A stretch of 41,474 nucleotides of DNA from NCBI GenBank assembly GCA_903882935.1, contig CAIRZB010000109.1:1-41474 (forward strand), in the 5' to 3' direction. A model generated the notes under the pieces. That model saw nothing but the letters and a program-made list of their open reading frames with translations. It was not told the origin of the DNA and ran no database searches. This DNA is from an uncultured Parafilimonas sp. Lineage in GTDB: Bacteria > Bacteroidota > Bacteroidia > Chitinophagales > Chitinophagaceae. Within the stretch, counting starts at the first letter, position 1. Each line of letters starts with the position of its first letter. The translations under genes and the position numbers were made by a program. Of the stretch, positions 27,091 through 36,126 are shown piece after piece.

Positions 27091-30000
27091 CTATTGTGCA
27101 GACGCTCCCACCCCCTTAAGCAACATGTTGCGTTGTATGTTCGCGTCAATCTCGCACTCGTTAATTTCATCAATAGTTGCTTCTGGGGCTGAAGTTTTGG
27201 CACCTTTTTTCTTTTCACCCACCATTTTTTGTATCAGCCGGCTACGCTCTGTGGCTATTTGCTGCCGCATTAGTGAGTCTTTTTGTAGGTCAAAATATAC
27301 CACACCGTCAACTATTGTTTTTTCGGCCCTGGCATAAATACTCAATGGGTTGTCGCTCCATAAAACAACATCAGCGTCTTTGCCCACTTTAATACTGCCG
27401 GTTCTGTCGGCCACATGCAGCATAATAGCTGGGTTTAGGGTACACATTTTAAGTGCTTCTTCTTCGGCTATATTGCCATACTTTACCGATTTTGCTGCCT
27501 CTTGGTTTAGGTGGCGGGCTTGCTCGGCATCGTCGCTGTTTATAGCCACTACCAACCCTACGTTATGCATAATAGCTGCGTTGTACGGTATGGCATCCTG
27601 CACCTCGCTTTTGTATGCCCACCAGTCGCTGAAGGTTGACGCGGCGGCACCGTGCGCCTTCATTTTATCGGCCACCTTATACCCTTCCAAAATATGGGTA
27701 AAGGTGTTAACCTTAAAACCAAAACGGTCACCCACATGCATCAGCATGTTTATTTCGCTTTGCACGTATGAGTGGCAGGTGATAAACCTTTTGCGGTTAA
27801 GTATTTCAGAGATGGCATCCAATTCCAAATCCCTACGCTTGCCGGGCCCCAGCAACTGGTAATCCTTAGCGCGCTGAAACTCATCTGCCAGCACTTGTTC
27901 AACACCCATTCTTGTATCGGGAAACCGGCTGTTACCCTGCCCGTATGAACGTTTTACGTTTTCGCCCAAGGCAAATTTTATAAAGGGGTCCCAGTTGGCA
28001 AATTTCATGTCCTCGGCATTAAGCCCCCAACGCAGTTTTATCAATTGGGTTTGGCCCCCTATGGTGTTGCAACTGCCGTGTAATATATGGCTGCTGGTAA
28101 CACCGCCCGCAAGTTGTCTGTATATATTAATGTCATCAGGGTAGATTACATCCGCAATCCGCACTTCTGCAGTAACCGACTGGGAGCACTCGTTAATGCC
28201 GCCGTTGGCCGCAATATGCGAGTGTTCATCAATAATACCAGCCGACAAATGTTTACCCGTTCCGTCAACAACCAAAGCATTAGCTGCGGTAAGGTTTTTG
28301 CCTATGGCCGCAATTTTGCCCTCTTTAACTAACACGTCGGTATTGGTCAATACCCCGTCTTTTTCGTTGGTCCAAACAGTGGCATTTTTAACCAGCAAGT
28401 CCTGGTGCTTAGGGGCCTCCGACCAACCAAAACCTACAAAAGGGTACGTTACGGCACTTTTAACCGCCGCAGTTTCTTTCTCCTTCTTTTTGGTGGTGTC
28501 TGCTTTTTCCAAGTACGGGGCCGTAAAGGCCATGCTCCAACCCACCAAACTTCCAGTGCTGTTGTAACCGTCGCCGGCAAAACTGGTGCCGGTAACTGCA
28601 CCGCTAAGGCTGTTGAGTCCGCCGCTGTTGGCCTTCGCAGCACTGTCAGGCTTGGTAAACCAGGTAAGTTTTACCAAGTTATTGGAGATGGAGAGGATGG
28701 CATCGGTTTTTGTGGTATCGCCCACAGCCTTTAAACTAGCGGTTATCTTGCCGGGCTTTCCGCCCAACTCTACCGCATAATCTTTGCTTTGGCCGTTTTG
28801 TTTAACCGCAAGGGTGTAATTGCCGCGGTAATCATCCCAACCATTATCGCTTATAGTATACTTTTCACCCTGCACCCAGTTTTGGTAAAAAGTTGTTTTT
28901 TCATTAAATACGGGCCCGCTGGTAATAATAAAGTTGGCAAGTTTACCAGGCTCAAGGCTGCCCAATTTATCGTACACGCCAATTAAGGTAGCGGGTGTTT
29001 TGGTAAGTGCATCCAGTGCCTTGGTTTCGCTCAATCCATTTTGGATGGCTTTGCGCAAATTGCCCAAAAAATCGCCTGCATCTTTAAGATCCGCAGTAGT
29101 AAGTGCAAAATTTACACCTGCCTTTTCCAAAGCGGCAGGCTCCGTGGGGGCCATTTCCCAATGCTTAAGGGTACTTAGCGCAACAAGGCGTGCATCGTTT
29201 GGGTCTTCTACATCCAGCACCTGTGGAAAAGCAATGGGTATAATATAAGCAGCCTTGGTGGCTTTAATTTCATCAATACGTTGGTATTCGTTACCGCCAC
29301 CCTTAATAATAAATTGCACACCCACTTCATCGCCCACTTTATCGGCCCGTAAATCGTTCCATTTGTCACCTGCGTCAAATATCTGTGGTATGGTCTGGTT
29401 ATCGTTCCATGCTTCCAAGCTAAGGTTGGTACCCTCCGTTGAAGGGTGGGTTTTGTACCATTGCCCATCCAAATAGGTTTGCCTTAACAAAGCTATGCTG
29501 CCCATAAGGCTATTTGGGTAATCTTGGGTGGAGCTGCCTTTATTAAATGAGTAAAATGCGGCTGCTTTCTGTTTTACCAATTCAAAATTCTCCCGTTGGT
29601 TGCCCAGCGTAACCAAGGCCCCGCTGCCACGGGCAATACCATCCTGGTGGTGGGTTAGCACCGTGCCAAAGCCTGCACTGCGTAAATCTTTCGCCTTGCC
29701 CTCGTTGGTGGTAAAAAGTTTAAAAGCATCATTTTCTGGCCGTAAGGCCTCATTCCAGCCATAAGCCCCCTTGGTGTTGCTTACATTTTGAAAGCTGCCA
29801 CGGCCAAAGCCCCGCTGTTGCTGCGGCCCGGAGCCAATACCATAATCACTGTACAAATCAATAAACGATGGGTAAATATACTTGCCCTTCAAGTCAACCA
29901 CTACGGCATCCTTGGGTATGGCAATATTGGTACCAGCACTTACAATTTTGCCTTGTTTAATTACCAATACCGCGTTTTGCAGTGTGGTTTGCGCGTCTTT

Positions 30001-30132
30001 TACAAGGGTGGCGTTAATAAAAGCATAGTACCCTGCGCGGGGGTCTGTGGTGCCGTTAACAGGAAATGTTTCCTGCGCCCCTGCCCAAAATAGCGCAAGG
30101 CTGCAAAGCAGCAGCATGGTCATTTTTCTCAT
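27091..30132 (-). CDS. Secreted double amidohydrolase-domain protein
   Basis: A 1013-residue exported protein with signal peptide (1-19, ending W-A-G-A-Q) and two amidohydrolase-like domains in tandem. The N-terminal one (about 20-440) has VVDLKGKYIYPSFIDLYSD, where the H-x-H of the family is replaced by Y-S-D, and ends with LGSLEPGKLANFII. A linker with beta-rich sequence follows (about 450-600). The C-terminal domain is complete: GIIDEHSHIAANGG with H-x-H, then histidines in FITCHSYVQ and NTFTHILEG, and NSDDAEQARHL with the late aspartate. Only the second half is likely catalytic. It is first in a two-gene unit with the 429-residue homologue. Substrate unknown; cyclic amide or peptide hydrolysis fits the family. 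Confidence 0.88.
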   Translation of the reverse strand: MRKMTMLLLCSLALFWAGAQETFPVNGTTDPRAGYYAFINATLVKDAQTTLQNAVLVIKQGKIVSAGTNIAIPKDAVVVDLKGKYIYPSFIDLYSDYGIGSGPQQQRGFGRGSFQNVSNTKGAYGWNEALRPENDAFKLFTTNEGKAKDLRSAGFGTVLTHHQDGIARGSGALVTLGNQRENFELVKQKAAAFYSFNKGSSTQDYPNSLMGSIALLRQTYLDGQWYKTHPSTEGTNLSLEAWNDNQTIPQIFDAGDKWNDLRADKVGDEVGVQFIIKGGGNEYQRIDEIKATKAAYIIPIAFPQVLDVEDPNDARLVALSTLKHWEMAPTEPAALEKAGVNFALTTADLKDAGDFLGNLRKAIQNGLSETKALDALTKTPATLIGVYDKLGSLEPGKLANFIITSGPVFNEKTTFYQNWVQGEKYTISDNGWDDYRGNYTLAVKQNGQSKDYAVELGGKPGKITASLKAVGDTTKTDAILSISNNLVKLTWFTKPDSAAKANSGGLNSLSGAVTGTSFAGDGYNSTGSLVGWSMAFTAPYLEKADTTKKKEKETAAVKSAVTYPFVGFGWSEAPKHQDLLVKNATVWTNEKDGVLTNTDVLVKEGKIAAIGKNLTAANALVVDGTGKHLSAGIIDEHSHIAANGGINECSQSVTAEVRIADVIYPDDINIYRQLAGGVTSSHILHGSCNTIGGQTQLIKLRWGLNAEDMKFANWDPFIKFALGENVKRSYGQGNSRFPDTRMGVEQVLADEFQRAKDYQLLGPGKRRDLELDAISEILNRKRFITCHSYVQSEINMLMHVGDRFGFKVNTFTHILEGYKVADKMKAHGAAASTFSDWWAYKSEVQDAIPYNAAIMHNVGLVVAINSDDAEQARHLNQEAAKSVKYGNIAEEEALKMCTLNPAIMLHVADRTGSIKVGKDADVVLWSDNPLSIYARAEKTIVDGVVYFDLQKDSLMRQQIATERSRLIQKMVGEKKKGAKTSAPEATIDEINECEIDANIQRNMLLKGVGASAQ

Positions 30133-30716
30133 GGTAATCTAATATGTGTTAACAGTTATGTTTAGCGGATAAATCTAATTAAATTTAAGCATGAAAAAAA
30201 CTGTTTCCGGCCACCGCACAATTAAATTAGGGATATCCGGTTAGCTTTCATTGTCCGGGGTGGATGTGTAGGCCAAGCCCTTTTGCATACTGCGAACACA
30301 CAATCAATTATTTGACCCGCGCAGTAACCCAAAAATACCCCGGTTAGCCCTCAAAAAAGCCATTATGGGGTAATAACTGGGCCTACAAAAAAAGCAATAC
30401 CAAGTATATTTTCCATTGAAATTCTTTCTGCACAACAAGTGTTAATAACGCTGTCGCTTGGGGTGAAAACTTTTTTGAAATGGGGAAAAATCCATCTAAG
30501 GCTGTTAAGAACTGTACTTTTGTGTGTATTGCGTGTTAACTACAATGGAATAAATAATAATTACCCAAAAGTTTTTGCATCACCATAATGGCAACTATAT
30601 TCGTTCCCCCTTCAAACAAAGCATTTAGTTTTTTACTATTTGGCATAATCAGAAACAGCGTTTGCAAAGGGGTTTAGCTAACCGAAAAACTAGTAACTTT
30701 TAAGAAATCATTACTC
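30133..30716. other. 584-bp intergenic region upstream of dnaB
   Basis: No gene is seen between the divergent amidohydrolase and dnaB genes. A TAnnTTTG match (TACTTTTG, 30515-30522) lies about 195 bp before dnaB, without a TTTG at the right spacing. The stretch 30460-30560 is less AT-biased than usual for spacer and may be a leader or small RNA. No tRNA, convincing hairpin terminator or DnaA-box cluster was found. Confidence 0.4.
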
Positions 30717-32327
30717 ATGGAAATTGCAAACCTTACCAGTAAAGACCGCAAAAACAGGCGTAAACCGTCCATTGACCTAACTACAATGGCGTATGGCAAA
30801 GTGCCGCCCCAAGCCAAGGAACTGGAGGAGGCCGTTTTAGGGGCCATTATGCTGGAGAAAAGCGCGTTTGACAGCGTGATTGAGATACTAAAGCCGGAGT
30901 GTTTTTATGTAGATGCCCACCAGCGAATTTTCAAGGCCTTCCAAAGCTTGGCGCAAAAAAGCTCGCCCATTGACCTGCTTACCGTGGTGGAAGAGTTGAA
31001 GTCGAAAGAGGAATTGGACGCCGTTGGGGGCCCATACGCGGTTACCAGGCTTACTAATACGGTGGTTTCTACCGCCAATATTGAGGCCCATGCCAGGATT
31101 GTGCTGCAAAAATTTATACAACGGGAGCTGATACGCATAAGCAGTGAAATAATTGGCGATGCCTACGAGGATAGCACCGATGTGTTTGACCTGCTGGATG
31201 ACAGCGAAACCAAAATGTTTAACATTACCAACAACTACCTTAAAAAGAACTACGAGGATATTGGCAATGTTTTGGCCAAAGCCATTAACCGTATCGATGA
31301 GCTGCGTACCAAAACCGATGAAATCTCCGGCGTGCCGAGCGGCTTTGCAAGCCTTGACAGGGTTACTTACGGTTGGCAGCCTACCGACTTGATAATACTG
31401 GCCGCCCGCCCTGCGGTGGGTAAAACCGCGTTTGCCCTTAACCTTGCACGCAGCGCAGCATTAAGCCCCACTAAGCCAACACCGGTTGGGTTGTTTTCGT
31501 TAGAAATGAGTGCTGCGCAGCTGGTGCAGCGTATTCTTTCCGCCGAAAGCGAAGTGCCATTGGAAAAAATTAGCCGTGGCAAACTGGAAGAATATGAGTA
31601 CCAACAATTGCATACCAAGGGTATAAAACGCTTGGAGCAAGCGCCCATTTTTATTGACGATACCGCCGCGTTAAACATTTTTGAGTTTAGGGCAAAAGCC
31701 CGCAGGCTGGTAAACAAACACAAGGTTGGCCTAATAATAATTGACTACTTACAGTTGATGAGCGGCAGCAGCGACAACAAAAACGGTAACCGCGAACAGG
31801 AAATAAGCACCATTAGCCGTAACTTAAAGGCCTTGGCCAAAGAGCTTAGCGTGCCGATAATTGCCCTTAGCCAGTTGAGCCGTGCCGTGGAAACCCGTAA
31901 GGAAAGCAAGATGCCGCAGTTGAGTGACTTGAGGGAATCGGGTGCGATTGAACAAGATGCCGACATGGTTATGTTTATTTACCGCCCCGAGTATTACGAA
32001 AACATGAGCAACGAAATGGGCGAAAGCACGCGTGGCGAAACCCATATACGCATAGCCAAACACCGTAACGGCTCGCTGGAAACCATTAAGCTGCGCGCAT
32101 TGCTGCACATACAACGTTTTGAGGAGTGGGAAGGCGACAATGGCTTTGGCGGCATGGGTGCCGGCGGTTCGGGTGGCGGCGGCGGTAACTGGAAGCCAGT
32201 AGCGCCATCCCCCGTGGCCGCAGACGGTAGCGGCAGCGACGCAGGCGGCCGCCTGTTTATACAAAAAGGCAGCAAGATGAACAGCGGCGAATTTGACGAT
32301 GGGTTTGACGGCGGCGCACCATTTTAA
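30717..32327 (+). CDS. dnaB: Replicative DNA helicase
   Basis: Hexameric 5'-3' helicase that unwinds DNA at the replication fork. The N-terminal primase-interacting domain spans about 25-130 (PPQAKELEEAVLGAIMLEK, DLLTVVEELK). The RecA-like ATPase domain holds Walker A AARPAVGKTAF at about 228-239, GLFSLEMSA, Walker B LIIIDYLQLM, and PIIALSQLSRAVE followed by LRESGAIEQDADMVMFIYRPE. The C-terminus after residue ~475 is a glycine-rich low-complexity tail (GGMGAGGSGGGGGN), common in this phylum. Length of 536 is slightly above average; no intein is present. The gene stands alone with a strong terminator after it. Confidence 0.96.
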   Translation: MEIANLTSKDRKNRRKPSIDLTTMAYGKVPPQAKELEEAVLGAIMLEKSAFDSVIEILKPECFYVDAHQRIFKAFQSLAQKSSPIDLLTVVEELKSKEELDAVGGPYAVTRLTNTVVSTANIEAHARIVLQKFIQRELIRISSEIIGDAYEDSTDVFDLLDDSETKMFNITNNYLKKNYEDIGNVLAKAINRIDELRTKTDEISGVPSGFASLDRVTYGWQPTDLIILAARPAVGKTAFALNLARSAALSPTKPTPVGLFSLEMSAAQLVQRILSAESEVPLEKISRGKLEEYEYQQLHTKGIKRLEQAPIFIDDTAALNIFEFRAKARRLVNKHKVGLIIIDYLQLMSGSSDNKNGNREQEISTISRNLKALAKELSVPIIALSQLSRAVETRKESKMPQLSDLRESGAIEQDADMVMFIYRPEYYENMSNEMGESTRGETHIRIAKHRNGSLETIKLRALLHIQRFEEWEGDNGFGGMGAGGSGGGGGNWKPVAPSPVAADGSGSDAGGRLFIQKGSKMNSGEFDDGFDGGAPF

Positions 32328-32367
32328 GACGAAGATTTGCGGGATTGAGGGGATTTTAAAGATTACG

Positions 32368-32407
32368 AACGCCTTGCCGCGCTTTCTTCGCTCTGCAAGG
32401 CGTTTTC
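32368..32407 (+). terminator. Intrinsic terminator after dnaB
   Basis: Perfect 10-bp arms AACGCCTTGC (32368-32377) and GCAAGGCGTT (32395-32404) with a 17-nt loop, ending in a T-run (TTTT, 32403-32406). It lies 41 bp after the dnaB stop. Confidence 0.75.
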
Positions 32408-32425
32408 GCTTTGCATTATTATTCT

Positions 32426-32440
32426 ATCGCCTCCGGCGAT
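32426..32440. repeat. REP-like short palindrome
   Basis: ATCGCC (32426-32431) and GGCGAT (32435-32440) around a TCC loop make a compact GC-rich hairpin in an otherwise AT-rich gap. Its CGCCTCCGGCG core resembles intergenic REP-type palindromes. Only one copy was noticed in this window. Confidence 0.35.
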
Positions 32441-32584
32441 TACATATATAATATTGCACCACCAGAACCCTAAAATGGACTTATCCCCGACCGGCCCATT
32501 GTCCGTGGACACTTGGCTATGGAAAAGAGACACTCGACATTGTTACCCCCCCATAATTGGACGACTAGTTTTTTTTCCAATGAC

Positions 32585-32592
32585 TATCTTTG
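32585..32592 (+). promoter_or_regulatory. -7 box 4 nt before the YkuD-like gene
   Basis: TATCTTTG (32585-32592) fits TAnnTTTG and ends 4 nt before the chosen ATG at 32597. Transcription would then start at or next to the start codon, giving a leaderless mRNA. A TTG lies 25 nt upstream (32557-32559), a little farther than the usual 17-23 nt. Confidence 0.4.
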
Positions 32593-32596
32593 CAAA

Positions 32597-33877
32597 ATGA
32601 AACTGTTGGTATTGGTGGTATTTCTCCTCGCGGTGGCCACGCCTGGGGTTGCCCAGGTCTCCATCAACACGCTGCATGCTGACTATGTTACCGAGGGCCA
32701 GCGGCAAAGGTTTGATGCCTACCTGCACGATACGGTGATTGGGCAAGCTTTGCAAGCACCGTTGGACAGTGACGGCGAATATGGGTACGAAACTGCCTGC
32801 CTTGCCGCGTCGCAGTTTATGATAAAAGACAAACAGCTTGAAGCTGGTTACCGTACCATCATCAGCCAATGGGGTACCCTACAATTGTCAACCAAACTAG
32901 CCTTCTTAGAATCCGTTTTCGGCCTATACCCAGGAACGTTTGCCCCTGAAATAAAAAAACTCTTGGCAAAAGAAAAACAACCCAAGCTTTTTGCGATGGA
33001 GGCTACTTACCTGCTGGAGAAAGACACTTCCGCAGGCAACAAGGCTTACCTACTTAAGTTAATAGCCGCCACGTTTGCTGACTACACAAAAAATACCGTG
33101 CTGCTTGAATTGAGGGACTACATAAATAACCATACTAAATATGTGCAGGCAGCTACCCCGCCAATCATAGATGTTTTTAGCAACCAAAAAGCAGTACACC
33201 AAAAAACAGTCTATTCCTTCCAGCGGTGGAACCGTGATTACCCAGGGCTGGCTATCATCCAAAATACCGACGGAAGTTTTGCAAAGGACAGTACCGGCAA
33301 GCTGGCCGTTTTCCGCCAATTGGCCCGGGCCGCAGGCAACCTGCCGTATTTTATTACCGACGGTAATACACCACAGGGCATATACAGTATAACTGGCCTG
33401 CGGGTATCGCAAAACCATTTTTTAGGCCCTACCCCCAATATACAAATGGTAATGCCTTTTGAAGACGACCAAGCTTTTTGGGGAGACACCTACGATACCC
33501 GAAAGGATGTGCTACGCAATTACCTTGGCTTATTGCCCGCTTCGTGGCAAAACTACCGGCCTATTACAGAGGCGTTTTATGCCGGCAAAGCAGGCAGGAG
33601 TGCCATTATTTGCCATGGCACCACCCTTAACCCTAAGTATTTTACCGGCAAACCTTACTACCCCATCTCTCCAACACTTGGGTGCCTTTGCGCAGCGGAA
33701 ACATGGGACGCTTACAATGGAAAACTAAAGGAAAGCGACCAGCTACGCTTGGTTAACACCTTTTTAGCCACCCCAGAAGACAATGGCTATGTAATTGTAA
33801 TAAACCTTAACAATAAACAATTGCCGGTAAGCCGTTTGGAAATTGAGCAACTGGTTAACGCCTATAACAGCAAATGA
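32597..33877 (+). CDS. YkuD-like L,D-transpeptidase relative, exported
   Basis: Exported protein of 426 residues. The chosen start is the ATG at 32597, because a clean signal peptide (MKLLVLVVFLLAVATPGVAQ) begins there; the ORF runs open 84 bp further up, but that extension has no leader character. The first ~200 residues are helical and unrecognised. The C-terminal half looks like a YkuD L,D-transpeptidase domain: a T-P-x-G-x-Y-x-I motif in GNTPQGIYSITG, then H340 in ICHGTT and the candidate nucleophile C363 in SPTLGCLCA. The normal S-x-G-C-x-R is altered: the trailing arginine is a cysteine. It may cross-link or edit peptidoglycan, or be an inactive or altered member. Convinced of the fold, less of the activity. 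Confidence 0.65.
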   Translation: MKLLVLVVFLLAVATPGVAQVSINTLHADYVTEGQRQRFDAYLHDTVIGQALQAPLDSDGEYGYETACLAASQFMIKDKQLEAGYRTIISQWGTLQLSTKLAFLESVFGLYPGTFAPEIKKLLAKEKQPKLFAMEATYLLEKDTSAGNKAYLLKLIAATFADYTKNTVLLELRDYINNHTKYVQAATPPIIDVFSNQKAVHQKTVYSFQRWNRDYPGLAIIQNTDGSFAKDSTGKLAVFRQLARAAGNLPYFITDGNTPQGIYSITGLRVSQNHFLGPTPNIQMVMPFEDDQAFWGDTYDTRKDVLRNYLGLLPASWQNYRPITEAFYAGKAGRSAIICHGTTLNPKYFTGKPYYPISPTLGCLCAAETWDAYNGKLKESDQLRLVNTFLATPEDNGYVIVINLNNKQLPVSRLEIEQLVNAYNSK

Positions 33878-33974
33878 CCAACCTTATTATATTTCAGGCA
33901 GCAGGTGTTATCCTAACCACGGTTTTCACAACCATGCAAGTATTTTAGGCTCTTAAATACATTACCAGATTGTT

Positions 33975-34865
33975 ATGACAAAGCAGATGAACACAGAAAA
34001 GTATTTGGTGAAACCAGGCAAAAAAATATCCTTGGATGATTTTCCCACTAATTATAACGGCGAAAAATACACCAAAGAACAGGGTGACCGGATTTTGCAA
34101 AACAGCATGGACCAACTGGCCAGCCTGCAGGATAAACTATACGCCAGCGGAAAATACAGCATGCTCATCGTTTTGCAAGCCATGGATGCAGCCGGGAAAG
34201 ACAGCACGATAAAACATTTAATGAGCGGGCTTAACCCCTCTGGCGTGCGGGTAAGCAACTTTAAAGAGCCGTCTTCCATTGAACTTAGCCACGATTACTT
34301 ATGGCGGCATTACAGAGAATTGCCAAGAAGGGGCGAAATTGGTATTTTTAACCGAAGCCATTATGAGAATGTGCTTGTTACCAGGATTCACCCAGAACTA
34401 ATATTGAACGAGAACCAGCCCGGCATATACAGTGTTGACGACATAAAGAAAAAGTTTTGGAAACAAAGGTTTGAACAGATAAACCGTTTTGAACAGAACC
34501 TGGCCGAAAACGGCATGGTAATATTGAAGTTTTTTCTGCATGTGTCTAAAAGTGAGCAGAAGAAACGTTTTTTGGAACGCATAGACAACCCGAAGAAGAA
34601 CTGGAAATTCTCCGTGTCAGACATTAAGGAACGTGGGTACTGGGATGATTACCAAAAGGCTTATGAAGATGCTATAAGCCATACCTCCACATCGTATGCG
34701 CCTTGGTACATTATACCGGCCGATGACAAATGGTATTTGCGGCTTACAGCGGGCCTTATTATGTGCAATGAGTTTGAGAAACTAAAACTTTCATACCCCA
34801 AGGTACCATTGGATGTAAAACAAGGGCTCATACAATCAAGGGAAGCTTTGCTGGATGAAAAGTAA
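33975..34865 (+). CDS. ppk2: Polyphosphate kinase 2 family protein
   Basis: Single-domain PPK2 enzyme (296 residues) that uses polyphosphate to phosphorylate nucleotides, or the reverse. Visible motifs: Walker A-like MDAAGKDST at 70-78, NFKEPSSIELSHDYLWR, Walker B region GIFNRSHYENVLVTR at 123-137, and a lid-like stretch rich in K/R (FLHVSKSEQKKRFLERIDNP). The size and N-terminal segment (LVKPGKKISLDDF) resemble the short class I/III enzymes found in Bacteroidota, but the class, and so AMP versus ADP preference, cannot be fixed by eye. It stands alone, with the sugar isomerase gene convergent downstream. An alternative ATG at 33987 would give a protein four residues shorter. Confidence 0.9.
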   Translation: MTKQMNTEKYLVKPGKKISLDDFPTNYNGEKYTKEQGDRILQNSMDQLASLQDKLYASGKYSMLIVLQAMDAAGKDSTIKHLMSGLNPSGVRVSNFKEPSSIELSHDYLWRHYRELPRRGEIGIFNRSHYENVLVTRIHPELILNENQPGIYSVDDIKKKFWKQRFEQINRFEQNLAENGMVILKFFLHVSKSEQKKRFLERIDNPKKNWKFSVSDIKERGYWDDYQKAYEDAISHTSTSYAPWYIIPADDKWYLRLTAGLIMCNEFEKLKLSYPKVPLDVKQGLIQSREALLDEK

Positions 34866-34924
34866 TGCAGGCTGTGTAACATGGCGGAGCCTCGCTGTTT
34901 ACTTATCAAAACTCAATACTTAGG

Positions 34925-34950
34925 TTGATAGAAAAGTTTTTTTCTATCAA
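34925..34950. terminator. Hairpin between convergent ppk2 and isomerase genes
   Basis: Perfect 11-bp arms TTGATAGAAAA (34925-34935) and TTTTCTATCAA (34940-34950) with a 4-nt loop, 60 bp after the ppk2 stop. The A/T-rich stem provides the run in both directions, so it could terminate both convergent transcripts. The remaining gap to 35062 holds only an eight-T run near 34983. Confidence 0.6.
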
Positions 34951-35062
34951 TCTGGTGTGTATACTACTTAGGCACAGTCACCTTTTTTTTAAATGTTTTG
35001 CTACTGACTTACTAACCAACGCCAAGCAATTAAAAAATCAATGCTACTTGTAGCCATACCCA

Positions 35063-35920
35063 CTAGGCGTGATGCCCGTTAACAGTGGCACAAACACCGT
35101 TAAAGTAACCCACACATTCAGACAGGCCCGGCAGTGGGTCAGTAGCATCTTTTTCATATTCAAAACTGCAATGGCCCTTATAACCCTTTTTGTACAAAGC
35201 CTTTACCAGTGCGGGTATATCAATTATGCCCCTGCCCAGTTCCACTGATTCAGCATCTTTTACAGGCCCGGTTACATCCTTTATATGCATGTCTATAATT
35301 CTGTCGGCAAATTGCAGGTATGCTGTGGCGGGGTCAATATTGTCGCGTTGGGTGTGGCCAATGTCAAGGCATAAACCAAGCCTGCTATCCAAGTTTTTTA
35401 TGTGTTTATATACATCGCCCGGTGTTGGGTATTCGGGGTCTTCGGGGCCATGGTTGTGTATCGCCACGCGTATATTGTACGCTTTTGCTTTCTGTTCCAC
35501 GTAAGGCAATAGCTCGTACACAGGCGAACCCACAATCATGTCAACACCCACCATTTTAGCATATTCAAAAGCCTGGTCGGCATCCTCCTTTTTCTTCATA
35601 TAAATAACCCCAACGGCATAAATGGAAATACCGGCATTATTGAATGCGCCTACCACCTCGTCAATTTTGGCCTTGTTACTATTCAACGGCAGAAAAACAT
35701 CTTTCAACGAAAATGTTTTTATGTTAACCCGCTGCATAATGGCAATGGCCTGCTGTATGGTAGATTTTGAAAAAGTATATCCAGCAATACCCAACTGCAA
35801 ACGGTTAACCGCATTGCTTTGCATTATTTTAGCACCGCGTGCATGCGATAGCAAAGGTGCTATGCCAGTGGCGGTTACACCAATGGTTGCCTGCTTTAAA
35901 AAGGACCTTCTGTTTGACAT
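35063..35920 (-). CDS. Tat-exported sugar phosphate isomerase/epimerase-like protein
   Basis: TIM-barrel protein of the AP endonuclease family 2 (xylose-isomerase-like) group. The chosen start at 35920 gives MSNRRSFLKQ, a twin-arginine signal of the S-R-R-x-F-L-K type followed by a hydrophobic stretch, so export of a folded protein is expected; the open frame extends 69 bp upstream without support. The barrel shows metal-ligand candidates in VAIHNHGPE, LCLDIGHTQRD, DMHIKDV and the final FEYEKD. Length without the extension is 285 residues. It stands alone between convergent ppk2 and the divergent ABC pair. Members often act on inositol- or sugar-derived compounds; the substrate here is unknown. 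Confidence 0.85.
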   Translation of the reverse strand: MSNRRSFLKQATIGVTATGIAPLLSHARGAKIMQSNAVNRLQLGIAGYTFSKSTIQQAIAIMQRVNIKTFSLKDVFLPLNSNKAKIDEVVGAFNNAGISIYAVGVIYMKKKEDADQAFEYAKMVGVDMIVGSPVYELLPYVEQKAKAYNIRVAIHNHGPEDPEYPTPGDVYKHIKNLDSRLGLCLDIGHTQRDNIDPATAYLQFADRIIDMHIKDVTGPVKDAESVELGRGIIDIPALVKALYKKGYKGHCSFEYEKDATDPLPGLSECVGYFNGVCATVNGHHA

Positions 35921-36126
35921 ATGGCAAATTTGGGATGAACAATAACGTATAGGCCATAAAATTATCAATAAAGGCTTATATATAAACAAGCAATAAAAAA
36001 AATAAAGCGGATGAATGGGGTGTCGCTTGGATGAGCAGCCGCGAGAATAATGGGCAACCGCCCCTACCTACATGTTATGCTACCAGTTTATTTTTTGTAT
36101 TTTTATCGCTTTAACACACTTAAAGC

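Noticed and set aside
30515-30522. TACTTTTG as the dnaB promoter
   Set aside because: It fits the -7 consensus, but no TTTG lies 17-23 nt upstream and it is about 195 bp from the start codon.
30588-30677. 29-codon frame before dnaB
   Set aside because: ATG to stop is open but there is no promoter, no recognisable sequence and such frames arise by chance.
32478-32487. TTATCCCC, similar to a DnaA box, downstream of dnaB
   Set aside because: It does not match TTATCCACA well and stands alone, so there is no support for a replication origin.
32513-32596. 28-residue N-terminal extension of the YkuD-like protein
   Set aside because: It would bury the signal peptide, and a -7 box lies within it just before the chosen ATG.
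35921-35989. 23-residue extension of the isomerase-like protein
   Set aside because: It would place the twin-arginine motif away from the N-terminus; the start at 35920 gives a standard Tat signal.
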